Source: Rhizobium grahamii (GTDB lineage: Bacteria; Pseudomonadota; Alphaproteobacteria; Rhizobiales; Rhizobiaceae). From it: a DNA stretch of 64,000 nt. The number at the start of each line of letters is the position of its first letter. Position 1 is the stretch's first letter. Where the stretch lies: positions 1,897,523 through 1,961,522 of the forward strand of contig NZ_CP043499.1 in NCBI RefSeq assembly GCF_009498215.1. Direction: 5' to 3'. Below, piece by piece: positions 42,635 to 51,829 of the stretch. The notes beneath the pieces were generated by a model. It did no database searches. It worked only from the letters and a program-made list of their open reading frames with translations, and was not told the origin of the DNA. Position numbers and translations under genes: made by a program.

Positions 42635-42907
42635 TACCACAATGCTATCACGAGCCCCAAGGCTGAATGGCGTAGTGGAGTCTGGGTATCGCGACCGGAG
42701 GAGATGGTCGCCTGCCTTGCCGAGGAGAGTTTCGTGGACACATTCATTCGTATGTCGAGCCTAGGCGAGCCGTCTGATCGGTCCCGGTTGCGGGGCGGTG
42801 ATGCGTCCGTGCCCGGTGGTAGTTGCGCGCGACTTTCGATCAGTGTCGTGGCGACTTGCTCGCAACCCTCGAAGACATCCGACAAGTAAGTTCAAAGGCG
42901 CCCGGAA

Positions 42908-43564
42908 ATGAGCACGCAAACCGAAACTTCCGCCACTCGCGCAACACGCAGCAATCTCAAGCCGATCCTCGGCGCCGCGCTCGCAATCATTGTCGTTGGC
43001 GCTATCGCGATTGATACCACGGTGGTTCGGATCGGCTCCGGGGACGATGTCCGGCAGCAGGCGTTTTCGCCCGAATCCTATGGCGCAGAGCAGTTTCCGA
43101 AGATCCAGGCTGCGGTGCAGCAAAAGGCGGTCGCGGCGACCGAACTCGCAAACGCGATTGCTGCCGACAAGAAGGCGGCGGGTGAGAAGTATGGCGTGGC
43201 GACGACCACCGGGCCCGTCCTTCCCGTCACACTCAACGGCGTCTTCGGCGAGAGGAAGTCCAATTACAACGAACTCAAGGTCGACGGATTGCCGGCGGAT
43301 GTAACCGTCCGCGTTCAGACTGGCCCAGCCGTGAATGGTACGGACCTGCGTGATGCGACCGGGACGATCGAGTTCGGCCAGTTTACCAACCAGATCCAGT
43401 TTCAGGATGCCGGCTCGGCCATCAACAACGAGATGAAGAAATCCGTTCTGGCCAATCTGGATCCGGCGACACTGACAGGCAAGACGGCCTCGGTGGTCGG
43501 CGTTTTCAAGCTCGTGAATCCGAAGAACTGGCTCGTGACGCCGGTGAAGGTTGAAGTGAAATGA
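42908..43564 (+). CDS. DUF2291 membrane-anchored protein of the erythritol transporter
   Basis: A 218-residue DUF2291 protein. Unlike the copy at 26096-26740, it has no lipobox. Instead one N-terminal hydrophobic helix (ILGAALAIIVVGAIAI) should anchor it with the domain in the periplasm. Shared core blocks are AAGEKYGV, LPVTLNGVFGE, TGPAVNGTDLRDATGTIEFG and FTNQIQFQDAGSAINNEM. It overlaps eryE by four bases (ATGA), tying it to the transporter. The function is unknown. Confidence 0.85.
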   Translation: MSTQTETSATRATRSNLKPILGAALAIIVVGAIAIDTTVVRIGSGDDVRQQAFSPESYGAEQFPKIQAAVQQKAVAATELANAIAADKKAAGEKYGVATTTGPVLPVTLNGVFGERKSNYNELKVDGLPADVTVRVQTGPAVNGTDLRDATGTIEFGQFTNQIQFQDAGSAINNEMKKSVLANLDPATLTGKTASVVGVFKLVNPKNWLVTPVKVEVK

Positions 43565-45105
43565 GCCAGCCGTCACAAATACCTCAGGCGCAGGGCGAAG
43601 TCGTCCTTGCTGCTCGCAACATCGCGAAGTCCTACGGCAGCGTCCACGCTCTGAAGGGTGTCAATTTCGACATTCATAAAGGCCAGGTGACGACCTTGTT
43701 CGGCGAAAACGGCGCCGGCAAGTCTACGCTCATGAAGATCCTTTCTGGCGTTGTTCAGCCGAGCTCGGGAGAAATCATTCTTGACGGCCAGCCGATCAGC
43801 TTCGCGTCGTCTACGCATGCTCGCGAGAATGGAATTTCGATCATTCACCAGGAGCTCAGCCTCGCACCCAACTTGAGTGTGCGCGACAACATCTTCATGG
43901 GCCGTGAGATCATCACCGGCGGGGTGGTCGACTTCGCAGAAGAGGAGCGCCAGACGCGCGCCTTGATGCAAGAGCTCGAAGAAGACATCGACCCATTGAC
44001 GCCCGTTGAAGATCTTCGCCTGGGACAACAGCAGATCGTTGAGATCGCCCGTGCGCTGTCGGTAAACTCGCGCATTCTCATCATGGATGAGCCGACTTCG
44101 GCATTGAGCGCCGCCGAAGTGGAAGTTCTCTTCAAGGTCATCCACGATCTGAAGAGCCGCGGCGTCTCGATCGTCTATATCTCGCACCACCTCGAGGAAG
44201 CGCTTCAGATCACCAATCATGCCGTTGTCCTGCGCGACGGCAACATGACCGCCTACGCCGAGCGCAAGGACATCGATCTCGAATGGATCGTGCGCAACAT
44301 GGTCGGCGACAATTTCGACCTCGGCAATCCGCCCGACGGATACGACTTCGGCAATGTCGCGCTCTCGATCGACAATCTGACCGTCCCCGGCCCATCGGGC
44401 GCCGCCTACAATGCGGTCGATCGGCTTTCGCTCAATGTGCGAGCCGGCGAGGTGGTGTGCATCTATGGTCTGATGGGAGCCGGCCGCACCGAACTGCTCG
44501 AATGCGTTGCCGGACGGCTGCACGCCCGCGGTGGCCATATTCTGCTCGACGGCCAGGATGTCAGACATTTGAGCATCGCAGACCGGATCGCCAGCGGCCT
44601 GGTGCTGGTTCCCGAAGATCGTCAGCGTGACGGCCTGGTCCAGACGATGACGGTCGGGTCCAACCTGTCACTTGCCAGCATTCGAACCTTCACGAAGGGT
44701 CTATTCACCTCCAGCCGGCGTGAACGTGAACTTGTCGGAGCCTCGATCCGCAAGGTGCATGTGAAGACGGATGGCGGCGATGCCGCGATCGGCTCGCTCT
44801 CTGGCGGCAACCAACAGAAGGTCGTCATCGGCAAGATGCTTGCGACCGAACCCAAGGTCATTCTGCTGGACGAGCCTAGCCGCGGTATCGACATCGGCGC
44901 CAAGGCTGAAGTCTTCAAGCTCTTGGCCGAGCGCGCCAAGCAAGGGCTTGCCGTCATCTACTCGACTTCGGAAGTCAATGAATGCCTCAGCATTGCGCAT
45001 CGCATCATCGTCATGCGCCGCGGCAAGATCTCGGCCGAATTCGGTTCTGATGTCACCAAGGAAAAGATCATGGCCGCCTCGGGCGAAGCCGTGGTCGCGC
45101 ACTAG
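43561..45105 (+). CDS. eryE: Erythritol ABC transporter ATPase EryE, two cassettes
   Basis: A 514-residue CUT2 ATPase with N-terminal Walker A FGENGAGKSTLMK, Walker B ILIMDEPTSALSAAE, and the usual degenerate second cassette (GLMGAGRTELLE; SLSGGNQQKVVIGKML; VILLDEPSRGIDIGAK). The position between DUF2291 and the permease, divergent from eryABCD, matches eryE of Brucella and rhizobia. Transport of erythritol, and perhaps other polyols, is inferred from locus. Confidence 0.91.
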   Translation: MSQPSQIPQAQGEVVLAARNIAKSYGSVHALKGVNFDIHKGQVTTLFGENGAGKSTLMKILSGVVQPSSGEIILDGQPISFASSTHARENGISIIHQELSLAPNLSVRDNIFMGREIITGGVVDFAEEERQTRALMQELEEDIDPLTPVEDLRLGQQQIVEIARALSVNSRILIMDEPTSALSAAEVEVLFKVIHDLKSRGVSIVYISHHLEEALQITNHAVVLRDGNMTAYAERKDIDLEWIVRNMVGDNFDLGNPPDGYDFGNVALSIDNLTVPGPSGAAYNAVDRLSLNVRAGEVVCIYGLMGAGRTELLECVAGRLHARGGHILLDGQDVRHLSIADRIASGLVLVPEDRQRDGLVQTMTVGSNLSLASIRTFTKGLFTSSRRERELVGASIRKVHVKTDGGDAAIGSLSGGNQQKVVIGKMLATEPKVILLDEPSRGIDIGAKAEVFKLLAERAKQGLAVIYSTSEVNECLSIAHRIIVMRRGKISAEFGSDVTKEKIMAASGEAVVAH

Positions 45106-45127
45106 CCGGAAACATGGAGTACTGATT

Positions 45128-46180
45128 ATGTCAGTCACGAACGTCACAGAGAAAAAATCAGTATCCAACGGCCAGAAGCGCAACAACAATATCGTGCGCC
45201 TGATCCTGGAAGGACGAGCCTTCTTCGCGCTGATCGTCATCATCGCGGTATTCTCGTTCCTGTCGCCTTATTACTTCTCGCTCAGCAACTTCCTGATCAT
45301 GGCGTCGCACGTCGCGATCTTCGGCATTCTCGCCATTGGCATGCTGCTGGTCATTCTCAATGGCGGCATTGACCTCTCCGTTGGATCGACGCTCGGCCTT
45401 GCCGGCTGCATCGCGGGCTTCCTGATGCAGGGCGTCACGCTCAATGCCTTCGGTGTCATCCTCTATCCGCCGGTCTGGGCCGTTGTCATTATCACCTGCG
45501 CTCTCGGTGCGCTCGTCGGCGCCGTGAATGGCGTGCTGATCGCCTACCTCAAGGTGCCGGCCTTCGTTGCCTCGCTCGGCGTGCTCTATGTCGCACGCGG
45601 CATTGCCCTCCTGATGACCAATGGTTTGACCTACAACAATCTCGGCGGCCGCCCGGAGTTGGGCAACACCGGCTTCGATTGGCTGGGCTTCAATCGACTG
45701 GCTGGTGTTCCGATCGGCGTCATCGTGCTTGCTGTCCTGGCAATCGTCTGCGGCATCGTCCTGAGCAAGACCGCGTTCGGTCGCTGGCTATACGCCTCGG
45801 GCGGTAACGAGCGCGCCGCTGATCTTTCGGGTGTTCCCGTCAAGCGCGTCAAGATCACAGTCTATGTCCTATCGGGCATCTGCGCAGCAATCGCCGGCCT
45901 GGTCCTGTCGTCACAGCTGACCTCCGCTGGTCCGACGGCCGGTACGACCTACGAACTTACGGCCATTGCTGCCGTCGTCATCGGCGGGGCAGCACTGACC
46001 GGCGGTCGCGGTACGGTTCGCGGGACAATGCTCGGCGCGTTCGTCATCGGCTTCCTCTCCGACGGTCTCGTGATCATCGGCGTGTCGGCCTACTGGCAGA
46101 CGGTATTTACGGGCGCGGTCATTGTTCTCGCCGTCCTGATGAACAGCATTCAATACGGCCGCCGGGTCAAGACGTCCTGA
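45128..46180 (+). CDS. eryF: Erythritol ABC transporter permease EryF
   Basis: A 350-residue permease from the ATG at 45128 (MSVTNVTEKKSVSNGQKR), 22 bases after eryE; the frame is open upstream but only inside eryE. About nine or ten hydrophobic segments carry CUT2 blocks: NGGIDLSVGSTLGLAGCIAG, LGVLYVARGIALLM, ASGGNERAADLSGVPVKRVK and AAVVIGGAALTGGRGTVRGT. Confidence 0.91.
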   Translation: MSVTNVTEKKSVSNGQKRNNNIVRLILEGRAFFALIVIIAVFSFLSPYYFSLSNFLIMASHVAIFGILAIGMLLVILNGGIDLSVGSTLGLAGCIAGFLMQGVTLNAFGVILYPPVWAVVIITCALGALVGAVNGVLIAYLKVPAFVASLGVLYVARGIALLMTNGLTYNNLGGRPELGNTGFDWLGFNRLAGVPIGVIVLAVLAIVCGIVLSKTAFGRWLYASGGNERAADLSGVPVKRVKITVYVLSGICAAIAGLVLSSQLTSAGPTAGTTYELTAIAAVVIGGAALTGGRGTVRGTMLGAFVIGFLSDGLVIIGVSAYWQTVFTGAVIVLAVLMNSIQYGRRVKTS

Positions 46181-46292
46181 CGGCCTAGATCGAAACTTGT
46201 CCACGACGTCAGGCTGCATCGTGCAAAGCCGGTTGGGGAAAGCATGGCCGGTTGACCGGCAGATAACTGAGCTCACTAAAGGGAGAGAGACT

Positions 46293-47240
46293 ATGTTTAA
46301 GAGAGGCATGCGCATTCTTCTGGCCGCCGCTGCAGTGGCACCGATCCTCGTCAGCACCGCTTGGGCAGCGGGCCAGATGACGATCATCGTCAACGATCCG
46401 TCCAACCCCTACTGGCTGACGGAAGGCAATGTCGCCAAGGCGACCGCGGAAAAGCTCGGCTACACCGCGTCGGTCAGCGCTCACAAGGGCGACACCAACA
46501 CCGAAAGCAATCTGATCGACACGGCAATCACCAACAAGTCGGTTGCGATCATTCTCGATCCCGCCAACGCTGACGGTTCGGTCGGCGCGGTGAAGAAGGC
46601 GGTCGCTGCGGGTATTCCGGTCATTCTCGTCAACGCCGAGATTAACCAGGAAGGACTAGCCAAGGCACAGCTCGTTTCCAACAACGCGCAGGGTGCCGCG
46701 ATCGGCGCGCAGCAGTGGGTCGAAGCCGTTGGCGACAAGGGCAAGTACGCAGAACTGTTCGGCGCACCATCCGACAACAATGCAGCTACTCGCTCCAACG
46801 GCTACGAGACCGTTCTGACGCAGTATCCGGACCTGCAGAAGGCAGCAAAGGAAGTGGCTAACTGGGATCGTACCCAGGGTCACAACAAGATGCAGTCGAT
46901 GCTGCAGGCAAATCCTGACATCATCGGCGTGATCTCCGGCAATGACGAAATGGCGCTTGGCGCGATCGCAGCGCTCAAGGAAGCCGGCAAGCTCGCTAAC
47001 GTCAAGGTTGGCGGCTTCGACGGTTCGCCGGATGCTGTTGCCGCTATCAAGGCAGGCGAATTGCAGTACACGGTGCTTCAGCCGGTCGCCATCTTCTCGG
47101 AAGAAGCTGTGAAGCAGGCTGATAACGTCATCAAGAATGGCAGCACGGGCGCCAAGAGCGAGAAGCAGCTGTTCGATTGCCTGCTGATCACCAAGGACAA
47201 TGTCGACAAGTATACCGGTCCCTTTGTTCTCTCGCAGTAA
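46293..47240 (+). CDS. eryG: Erythritol ABC transporter binding protein EryG
   Basis: A 315-residue RbsB-like protein from the ATG at 46293, with GGGAGAGA upstream. The signal peptide MFKRGMRILLAAAAVAPILV ends at about AWA. Conserved parts are IVNDPSNPYWLTEGNVAKA, AIILDPANADGSVGAVKKA, DIIGVISGNDEMALGAIAAL and GGFDGSPDAVAAIKAGEL. It completes the CUT2 transporter and is followed by a strong terminator. Confidence 0.91.
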   Translation: MFKRGMRILLAAAAVAPILVSTAWAAGQMTIIVNDPSNPYWLTEGNVAKATAEKLGYTASVSAHKGDTNTESNLIDTAITNKSVAIILDPANADGSVGAVKKAVAAGIPVILVNAEINQEGLAKAQLVSNNAQGAAIGAQQWVEAVGDKGKYAELFGAPSDNNAATRSNGYETVLTQYPDLQKAAKEVANWDRTQGHNKMQSMLQANPDIIGVISGNDEMALGAIAALKEAGKLANVKVGGFDGSPDAVAAIKAGELQYTVLQPVAIFSEEAVKQADNVIKNGSTGAKSEKQLFDCLLITKDNVDKYTGPFVLSQ

Positions 47241-47265
47241 GCCGTAAAGACGGTTCTCCCAAGCT

Positions 47266-47293
47266 GGAAGCGGGCAGGCAACTGCCCGTTTCC
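47266..47293 (+). terminator. Terminator after eryG
   Basis: GGAAGCGGGCAG and CTGCCCGTTTCC pair as a 12-bp stem with one G-T wobble and a GCAA tetraloop, 26 bases after the eryG stop. An ATTTT tract follows nine bases later. This separates the transporter transcript from the DeoR-kinase-dehydrogenase genes. Confidence 0.75.
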
Positions 47294-47366
47294 AATCGAT
47301 TTTGCCTCGAATCCGCAATGGCTGTAGGAAGCTGATATCTGGAAATTTCAGCGACAGGGGTAACCC

Positions 47367-48209
47367 GTGACACAGAAGACAAGCCAAGGCGAAAACCTGT
47401 TGGACGAACTGACGAGCGACAGTCGGCAGACGCGCCAGATTGCGCGCCGCCGGATGATCGCAGAGGCGGTCATGAGTGAAGGCTCCATGCGGATCGAAGA
47501 TCTGACGGATCGCTTCGGCATCAGCCTGATGACTGCGCATCGCGACGTGGACGAACTGGTCAGCCGTGGCCTGTTCCGGAAAACCCGCGGTATTGTCACC
47601 GCCGCCGCAACCAATCTCATCGAATCCAGCGATGTCTATCGAGCGAACCGTCAGGCCGCCGAGAAGAAACTGATCGCAGAAGCTGCCATGCAGTTCGTGG
47701 AGCCGGGCCAGGCGATCTTTTTCGACGACTCTACCACGGTTCTGCAGATGGTGCCGCATCTGCCTGCCAAGGTGCCGATTACCGCAATCACCAATTCCCT
47801 GACGCTGATGAACGCCTTGACCGGCATGCATGACGTAACGCTGATCGGTCTCGGAGGGCAATACTACAACTGGTGCAACGCATTCATGGGCCGCATGACG
47901 ATCAACGAGATCAAGGCGCTCAGGGCCGATATCGCGTTGATCTCGATGTCGGCGATCAGCGACGGCACGGTGCTGCATCAGTCACCTGAAACCATCGACA
48001 CGAAGCGAGCGATGTTCGATTGCTCGGTCAAGCGCATCCTGCTTGCCGATCACACCAAGTTCGAACGGCGAGCGCTTCACAGTTTTGCCGCGCTGGAGGA
48101 CTTCGACGTCGTCATCGTCGACGACAAGATATCTCCAGTTCACATCGACCGGATGCGGTCGAGAGACATTAATGTTGTCATTGCTAGACCGAGTGGCGCG
48201 CGTTCATGA
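47367..48209 (+). CDS. DeoR-family regulator (second in ery locus)
   Basis: A 280-residue DeoR protein starting at GTG 47367. The HTH is IEDLTDRFGISLMTAHRDVD and the sensor domain contains FFDDSTTVLQMVPHLP, ITAITNSLTLMNALTG, LIGLGGQYYNWCNAFMG and LLADHTKFERRALH. It leads a three-gene unit with an FGGY kinase and a GlpD-type dehydrogenase, so it probably controls these two and perhaps the eryEFG operon. The N-terminal extension of about 25 residues before the HTH is longer than usual. Confidence 0.87.
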   Translation: MTQKTSQGENLLDELTSDSRQTRQIARRRMIAEAVMSEGSMRIEDLTDRFGISLMTAHRDVDELVSRGLFRKTRGIVTAAATNLIESSDVYRANRQAAEKKLIAEAAMQFVEPGQAIFFDDSTTVLQMVPHLPAKVPITAITNSLTLMNALTGMHDVTLIGLGGQYYNWCNAFMGRMTINEIKALRADIALISMSAISDGTVLHQSPETIDTKRAMFDCSVKRILLADHTKFERRALHSFAALEDFDVVIVDDKISPVHIDRMRSRDINVVIARPSGARS

Positions 48210-48248
48210 CGAAGCGTGCGCTGTCGGTTCCAGCGGAAGTGAGAGTTT

Positions 48249-49760
48249 ATGCCGAGTCTGCTTGGGATCGATAGCGGCCTGACCGTTACCAAGGCCGTCA
48301 TCTTCGACATCGACGGAACGCCAATTGCCGTCGCGCGCCGCAAGGTCACGCAATTCATGCCGAAAGCGCGTCATGTCGAACGCGATATGGTCGAACTCTG
48401 GAACGCCACAGCTGACGCGATCCGGGAAGCGATCGCCCTCAGCGGTCGACCGGCTTCCGATATTCAGGCAATCGGCGCCACGGCGCATGGCGACGGCATC
48501 TATCTTCTTGATGGAAAGCACCGACCCCTTGGGCGCGGGATACTATCATTGGACAGCCGCGCCGGCGCTATTGTCGAAGCGTGGAACGAGAGCGATGTCG
48601 CGGAGTGTTCGATAGAGCTTACCGGTCAGGTTCCCCACGTGTCGGCGCCATCGGCGCTTCTTGCCTGGATCAGGAAGATGGAACCGGAGCGTTATGGCCG
48701 GATCGGTCACCTGATGAGCTGCAAGGACTGGCTGCGTTTCTGCCTGACGGGAGTTGCGGGGACGGATCGAACCGAGGCCAGCACCTCATTCACGGATGTC
48801 CGGACCCAGGAATATACCGGGGATGCACTGCGTATGTTTGGGCTTTCCGATCTTGACCACGCTTTGCCGCCGGCGGCTCGCTCGGACGAAGTCATCGGTG
48901 CTGTCAGCAGAGACGCGGCTTCATTGACCGGCCTTGTCGAAGGTACGCCTGTCGTTGCCGGACTGCACGATGTGACCGCGTCCGCATTGGGAGCAGGCGG
49001 CTATGCGGAGGGCGTTGTAGCCGTCATCGCCGGCACCTATTCGATTAACGAAACCTTGTCCTCAGAACCGCGCGTCGATCGCCGATGGTTCTGCCGCAAC
49101 GGCATCACGCCCGGCACCTGGAACAACATGTCGATCTCGCCGGCATCGAGCGCAAACTACGAATGGTTCCTGGATCGCCTGTGTGCCGCCGAACAGACGA
49201 CCGCTGCCTCGATCCATGCTTTGCTCGGACCGGAAATCGAGGCGGCGCTTTCCCGCCCGTCGACGGCGCTTTTCCATCCCTATCTGTTCGGCTCGCCTTA
49301 CGGTTCTTCCGCCAGCGCCGGCTTCTTCGGCCTCGGCGGCTGGCATGATCGCGGAGATTTGCTGCGCGCCGTGCTTGAGGGTATCGCGTTCAATCACCGC
49401 ATTCATGTAGACGCGCTCAAGGACGGCTTCAGCTTTTCGCAGGTCAGGCTGGCCGGCGGTGTTTCCCGCAACCCGTCCGTCGTCCAGATCTTTGCTGATG
49501 TGCTTGGAATGCCGGTAACGACGTCCCAGACCGATGAGGCCGCCGCCTGGGGCGCAGCGCTTTGCGCCGGTCGTGGCGTCGGGATCTTTGCCGACCTCCA
49601 GAGCGACCAGGGCACTGCGGCGGCGACGCAGGTTTATCACCCCGATCCAGCCCGCAGGGCGCAGTACGAGAAGCGCTTTGAGGTTTTCCGCGAGATTGCA
49701 GAGGCGATGAAGCCGCTGTGGCCGAAAATCGCCGATCTCGCATCCTCGCCCGAACATTGA
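48249..49760 (+). CDS. FGGY-family carbohydrate/polyol kinase
   Basis: A 503-residue FGGY kinase distinct from EryA. The first domain opens LLGIDSGLTVTKAVIFDIDG, the catalytic-base Asp lies in ILSLDSRAGAIVEAW, and the second domain includes VAGLHDVTASALGAGGYAEG, VRLAGGVSRNPSVVQIFADV and TDEAAAWGAALCAGRG. It resembles L-xylulose or other polyol/ketose kinases. Next to it is a second GlpD-type dehydrogenase, mirroring eryA-eryB, so a polyol phosphate oxidised by that neighbour is the most natural product. The substrate is not known. Confidence 0.86.
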   Translation: MPSLLGIDSGLTVTKAVIFDIDGTPIAVARRKVTQFMPKARHVERDMVELWNATADAIREAIALSGRPASDIQAIGATAHGDGIYLLDGKHRPLGRGILSLDSRAGAIVEAWNESDVAECSIELTGQVPHVSAPSALLAWIRKMEPERYGRIGHLMSCKDWLRFCLTGVAGTDRTEASTSFTDVRTQEYTGDALRMFGLSDLDHALPPAARSDEVIGAVSRDAASLTGLVEGTPVVAGLHDVTASALGAGGYAEGVVAVIAGTYSINETLSSEPRVDRRWFCRNGITPGTWNNMSISPASSANYEWFLDRLCAAEQTTAASIHALLGPEIEAALSRPSTALFHPYLFGSPYGSSASAGFFGLGGWHDRGDLLRAVLEGIAFNHRIHVDALKDGFSFSQVRLAGGVSRNPSVVQIFADVLGMPVTTSQTDEAAAWGAALCAGRGVGIFADLQSDQGTAAATQVYHPDPARRAQYEKRFEVFREIAEAMKPLWPKIADLASSPEH

Positions 49761-49800
49761 TTGTGAAAGACCCGCAGCGTATCGCGGGACATAGGAAGAC

Positions 49801-51549
49801 ATGACGATGACTGCCGACATGAAACAACGCCTTTCGACAATCGAAGATGGTGAGACTGACGTCCTCATCATAGGGGCAGGTATCAACGGCGCCGGGCTGT
49901 TTCGGGATTTGTCGGCGCAGGGCATCAATTGCGTTATCGTCGACAAGGCCGACTTCGGCTCCGGCACCAGCGCCGCACCTTCTCGTCTTATTCATGGTGG
50001 CTTGAAATATCTGGAGACAGGGGAGTTCGGCCTTGTCTCGCAGTCGACGCTCGAGCGGAATCTTTTGCTCAAGAACGCGCCGCATTGCGTCGAAGCTTTG
50101 CCGACGTTCATTCCGGTATTTTCATGGACGCGCGGCATATGGGCCGCGTTGCGCACGCTGTTCGGCTCGAAGACCGCGCCGAGAAGCCGCGGCGCCGTGC
50201 TCATCAAGATTGGTCTTGCGCTTTATGATTTCTTCGGTTCTCGGGATTGCACGATGCCGCGCCATCGGTTCATCCTGAAGGGTCGTGCCCGCCGGGAGAT
50301 GCCGCACGTGACGTCGGCGATCGTTGCCGGAGGAATTTATTACGACGCCAAGATCAGCCGTCCCGAGCGTCTTGTCTACGAGCTTATCAGCGATGGACTT
50401 CAGACCAACCAGCGAAGCTTCGCCACCAATTTCTCGACGCTGATCTCCAGCGACGGTCGGATAGTGATTTTCAAGCAGGCGGATGGATCCGAATTTTCCG
50501 TGTCTCCGAAAATCGTTGTCAACGCGGCAGGGCCATGGATCGACAATGTCAACGAGGCGCTTGGCGCTCCATCCCGCTTGATCGGCGGTACGAAGGGATC
50601 GCATATCCTGCTCGATCATCCCGAGCTCGTCCGCAGCCTCAATGGCCACATGATCTATTTCGAGGCCGACGACGGGCGCATCTGCCTCGTCTACAGCTAT
50701 CTCGGCCTCGCGCTGGTGGGATCGACCGACATTCCATCGAACGATCCCGACGGTGTGCGATGCGAGGAGCCCGAGCTACAGTACTTCCTTGATAGTCTGC
50801 GTTCGCTCCTGCCGACCCTTCGCTTCGATCGCGATCAAATCGTCTATAGCTATAGTGGCATCCGGCCTCTTCCGGCCTCCGATTCGACGGCGCCAGGGCT
50901 GATCAGCCGCGATCATTCGGCCCCAGTCAATGAACCTGCGGGTGACCGGCTATTCCCGATCATTTCGCTGGTGGGCGGCAAGTGGACGACGTTCCGCGGC
51001 TTCGCCGAAGAGATCGCCGATACGGTTCTCTCGCGTCTCGGCCGGTCGCGTGCGGTATCCACCCGCTATCTCGCGATCGGCGGCGGGCGTGAGTTTCCGG
51101 TGGATTCCAAGCAGCGGCAGGGTTGGGTCGACAAGACAGCAAGGGCAACAGCGACCGATCCAGCGCGGGTCGACGAACTTCTCGGTCGCTATGGCACCAC
51201 TGCTGCAGCGATCGTGAAGTTTGAATCTCGCTATAGCGACGCGGAGCGTTTGGAGGGTGCGCCGGATTACAGTCGCAAGGAGATCGACTGGATCGCGAGG
51301 CAGGAGCTGGTCGTGCATCTCTCCGACATTGTCTTGCGGCGTACCACGCTTGCGATCGAGGGACGCCTTACAATGAAAGCCCTGCGCGCGATAGCCGACG
51401 TTGCACACCAGGCGCTTGGCTGGGACGCGGATCGGACTGCAACCGAGATCGCCGACGTCGTTACGGTGCTGCGCGATTTTCATGGCCAGGCGCTGACCGA
51501 CGATGCCGCGTCCAAAAGGGGATCCACTGCTTACCCGGCAGCCAGTTAG
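49801..51549 (+). CDS. GlpD-type FAD polyol-phosphate dehydrogenase
   Basis: A 582-residue FAD protein, 80 residues longer than EryB and with a complete C-terminal DAO_C domain (DWIARQELVVHLSDIVLRRT). The FAD fold is DVLIIGAGINGAGLFRDLSA, and GTSAAPSRLIHGGLKYLETG and GSTDIPSNDPDGVRCEE are GlpD blocks. Three Met codons at its start (residues 1, 3 and 7) leave the exact start open. It probably oxidises the phosphate made by the preceding kinase; plain glycerol 3-phosphate is the alternative. It is not redundant with eryB in sequence. Confidence 0.87.
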   Translation: MTMTADMKQRLSTIEDGETDVLIIGAGINGAGLFRDLSAQGINCVIVDKADFGSGTSAAPSRLIHGGLKYLETGEFGLVSQSTLERNLLLKNAPHCVEALPTFIPVFSWTRGIWAALRTLFGSKTAPRSRGAVLIKIGLALYDFFGSRDCTMPRHRFILKGRARREMPHVTSAIVAGGIYYDAKISRPERLVYELISDGLQTNQRSFATNFSTLISSDGRIVIFKQADGSEFSVSPKIVVNAAGPWIDNVNEALGAPSRLIGGTKGSHILLDHPELVRSLNGHMIYFEADDGRICLVYSYLGLALVGSTDIPSNDPDGVRCEEPELQYFLDSLRSLLPTLRFDRDQIVYSYSGIRPLPASDSTAPGLISRDHSAPVNEPAGDRLFPIISLVGGKWTTFRGFAEEIADTVLSRLGRSRAVSTRYLAIGGGREFPVDSKQRQGWVDKTARATATDPARVDELLGRYGTTAAAIVKFESRYSDAERLEGAPDYSRKEIDWIARQELVVHLSDIVLRRTTLAIEGRLTMKALRAIADVAHQALGWDADRTATEIADVVTVLRDFHGQALTDDAASKRGSTAYPAAS

Positions 51550-51566
51550 GCGGCGCTTCAATGGCT

Positions 51567-51592
51567 GGTTGGCCGATAGCGATCGCCCAACC
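51567..51592 (+). terminator. Terminator hairpin after GlpD-type gene
   Basis: GGTTGG and CCAACC, extended by the inner CGAT/ATCG pairing, form a long stem with an AGCG loop, 18 bases after the stop. No strong U tract follows. It ends the kinase-dehydrogenase unit. Confidence 0.6.
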
Positions 51593-51829
51593 CTGAGGTG
51601 GTCGATGGAGCTAGCACCTCGCCTTCGATGTCGCCCAAACTCGCATTTACGAGTACCGTAGCGGTCATGCCTTATCCCACATTCGCATCAGTCGCGACGG
51701 GACATGTTGCGCTGCGTTGATCGTCTCCAATTGCTACCCACCGCGGCACCGCAGATATTCGATCTCCTGTCGACAAAAAATATATTATTTGAAGTCAAAA
51801 GCGGATTCCGCTACCAATTTAGGTCGCCG

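Larger units (their letters stand above)
42130..42907. other. Divergent 778-bp regulatory region between eryA and the erythritol transporter operon
   Basis: No convincing gene is present. A 61-codon frame at 42704-42889 has a ribosome site too close to its ATG and no recognisable product. The region is markedly AT-richer than its neighbours between about 42280 and 42650 and rich in palindromes (see the separate sites). TTGACA at 42594-42599 is a -35-like hexamer for the plus strand, but no good -10 lies 17 bases on. Confidence 0.6.

Noticed and set aside
42704..42889. A 61-codon plus-strand frame before the DUF2291 gene
   Set aside because: The GGAGGAG ribosome-like sequence abuts the ATG with almost no spacing, the product resembles nothing, and the region looks regulatory.
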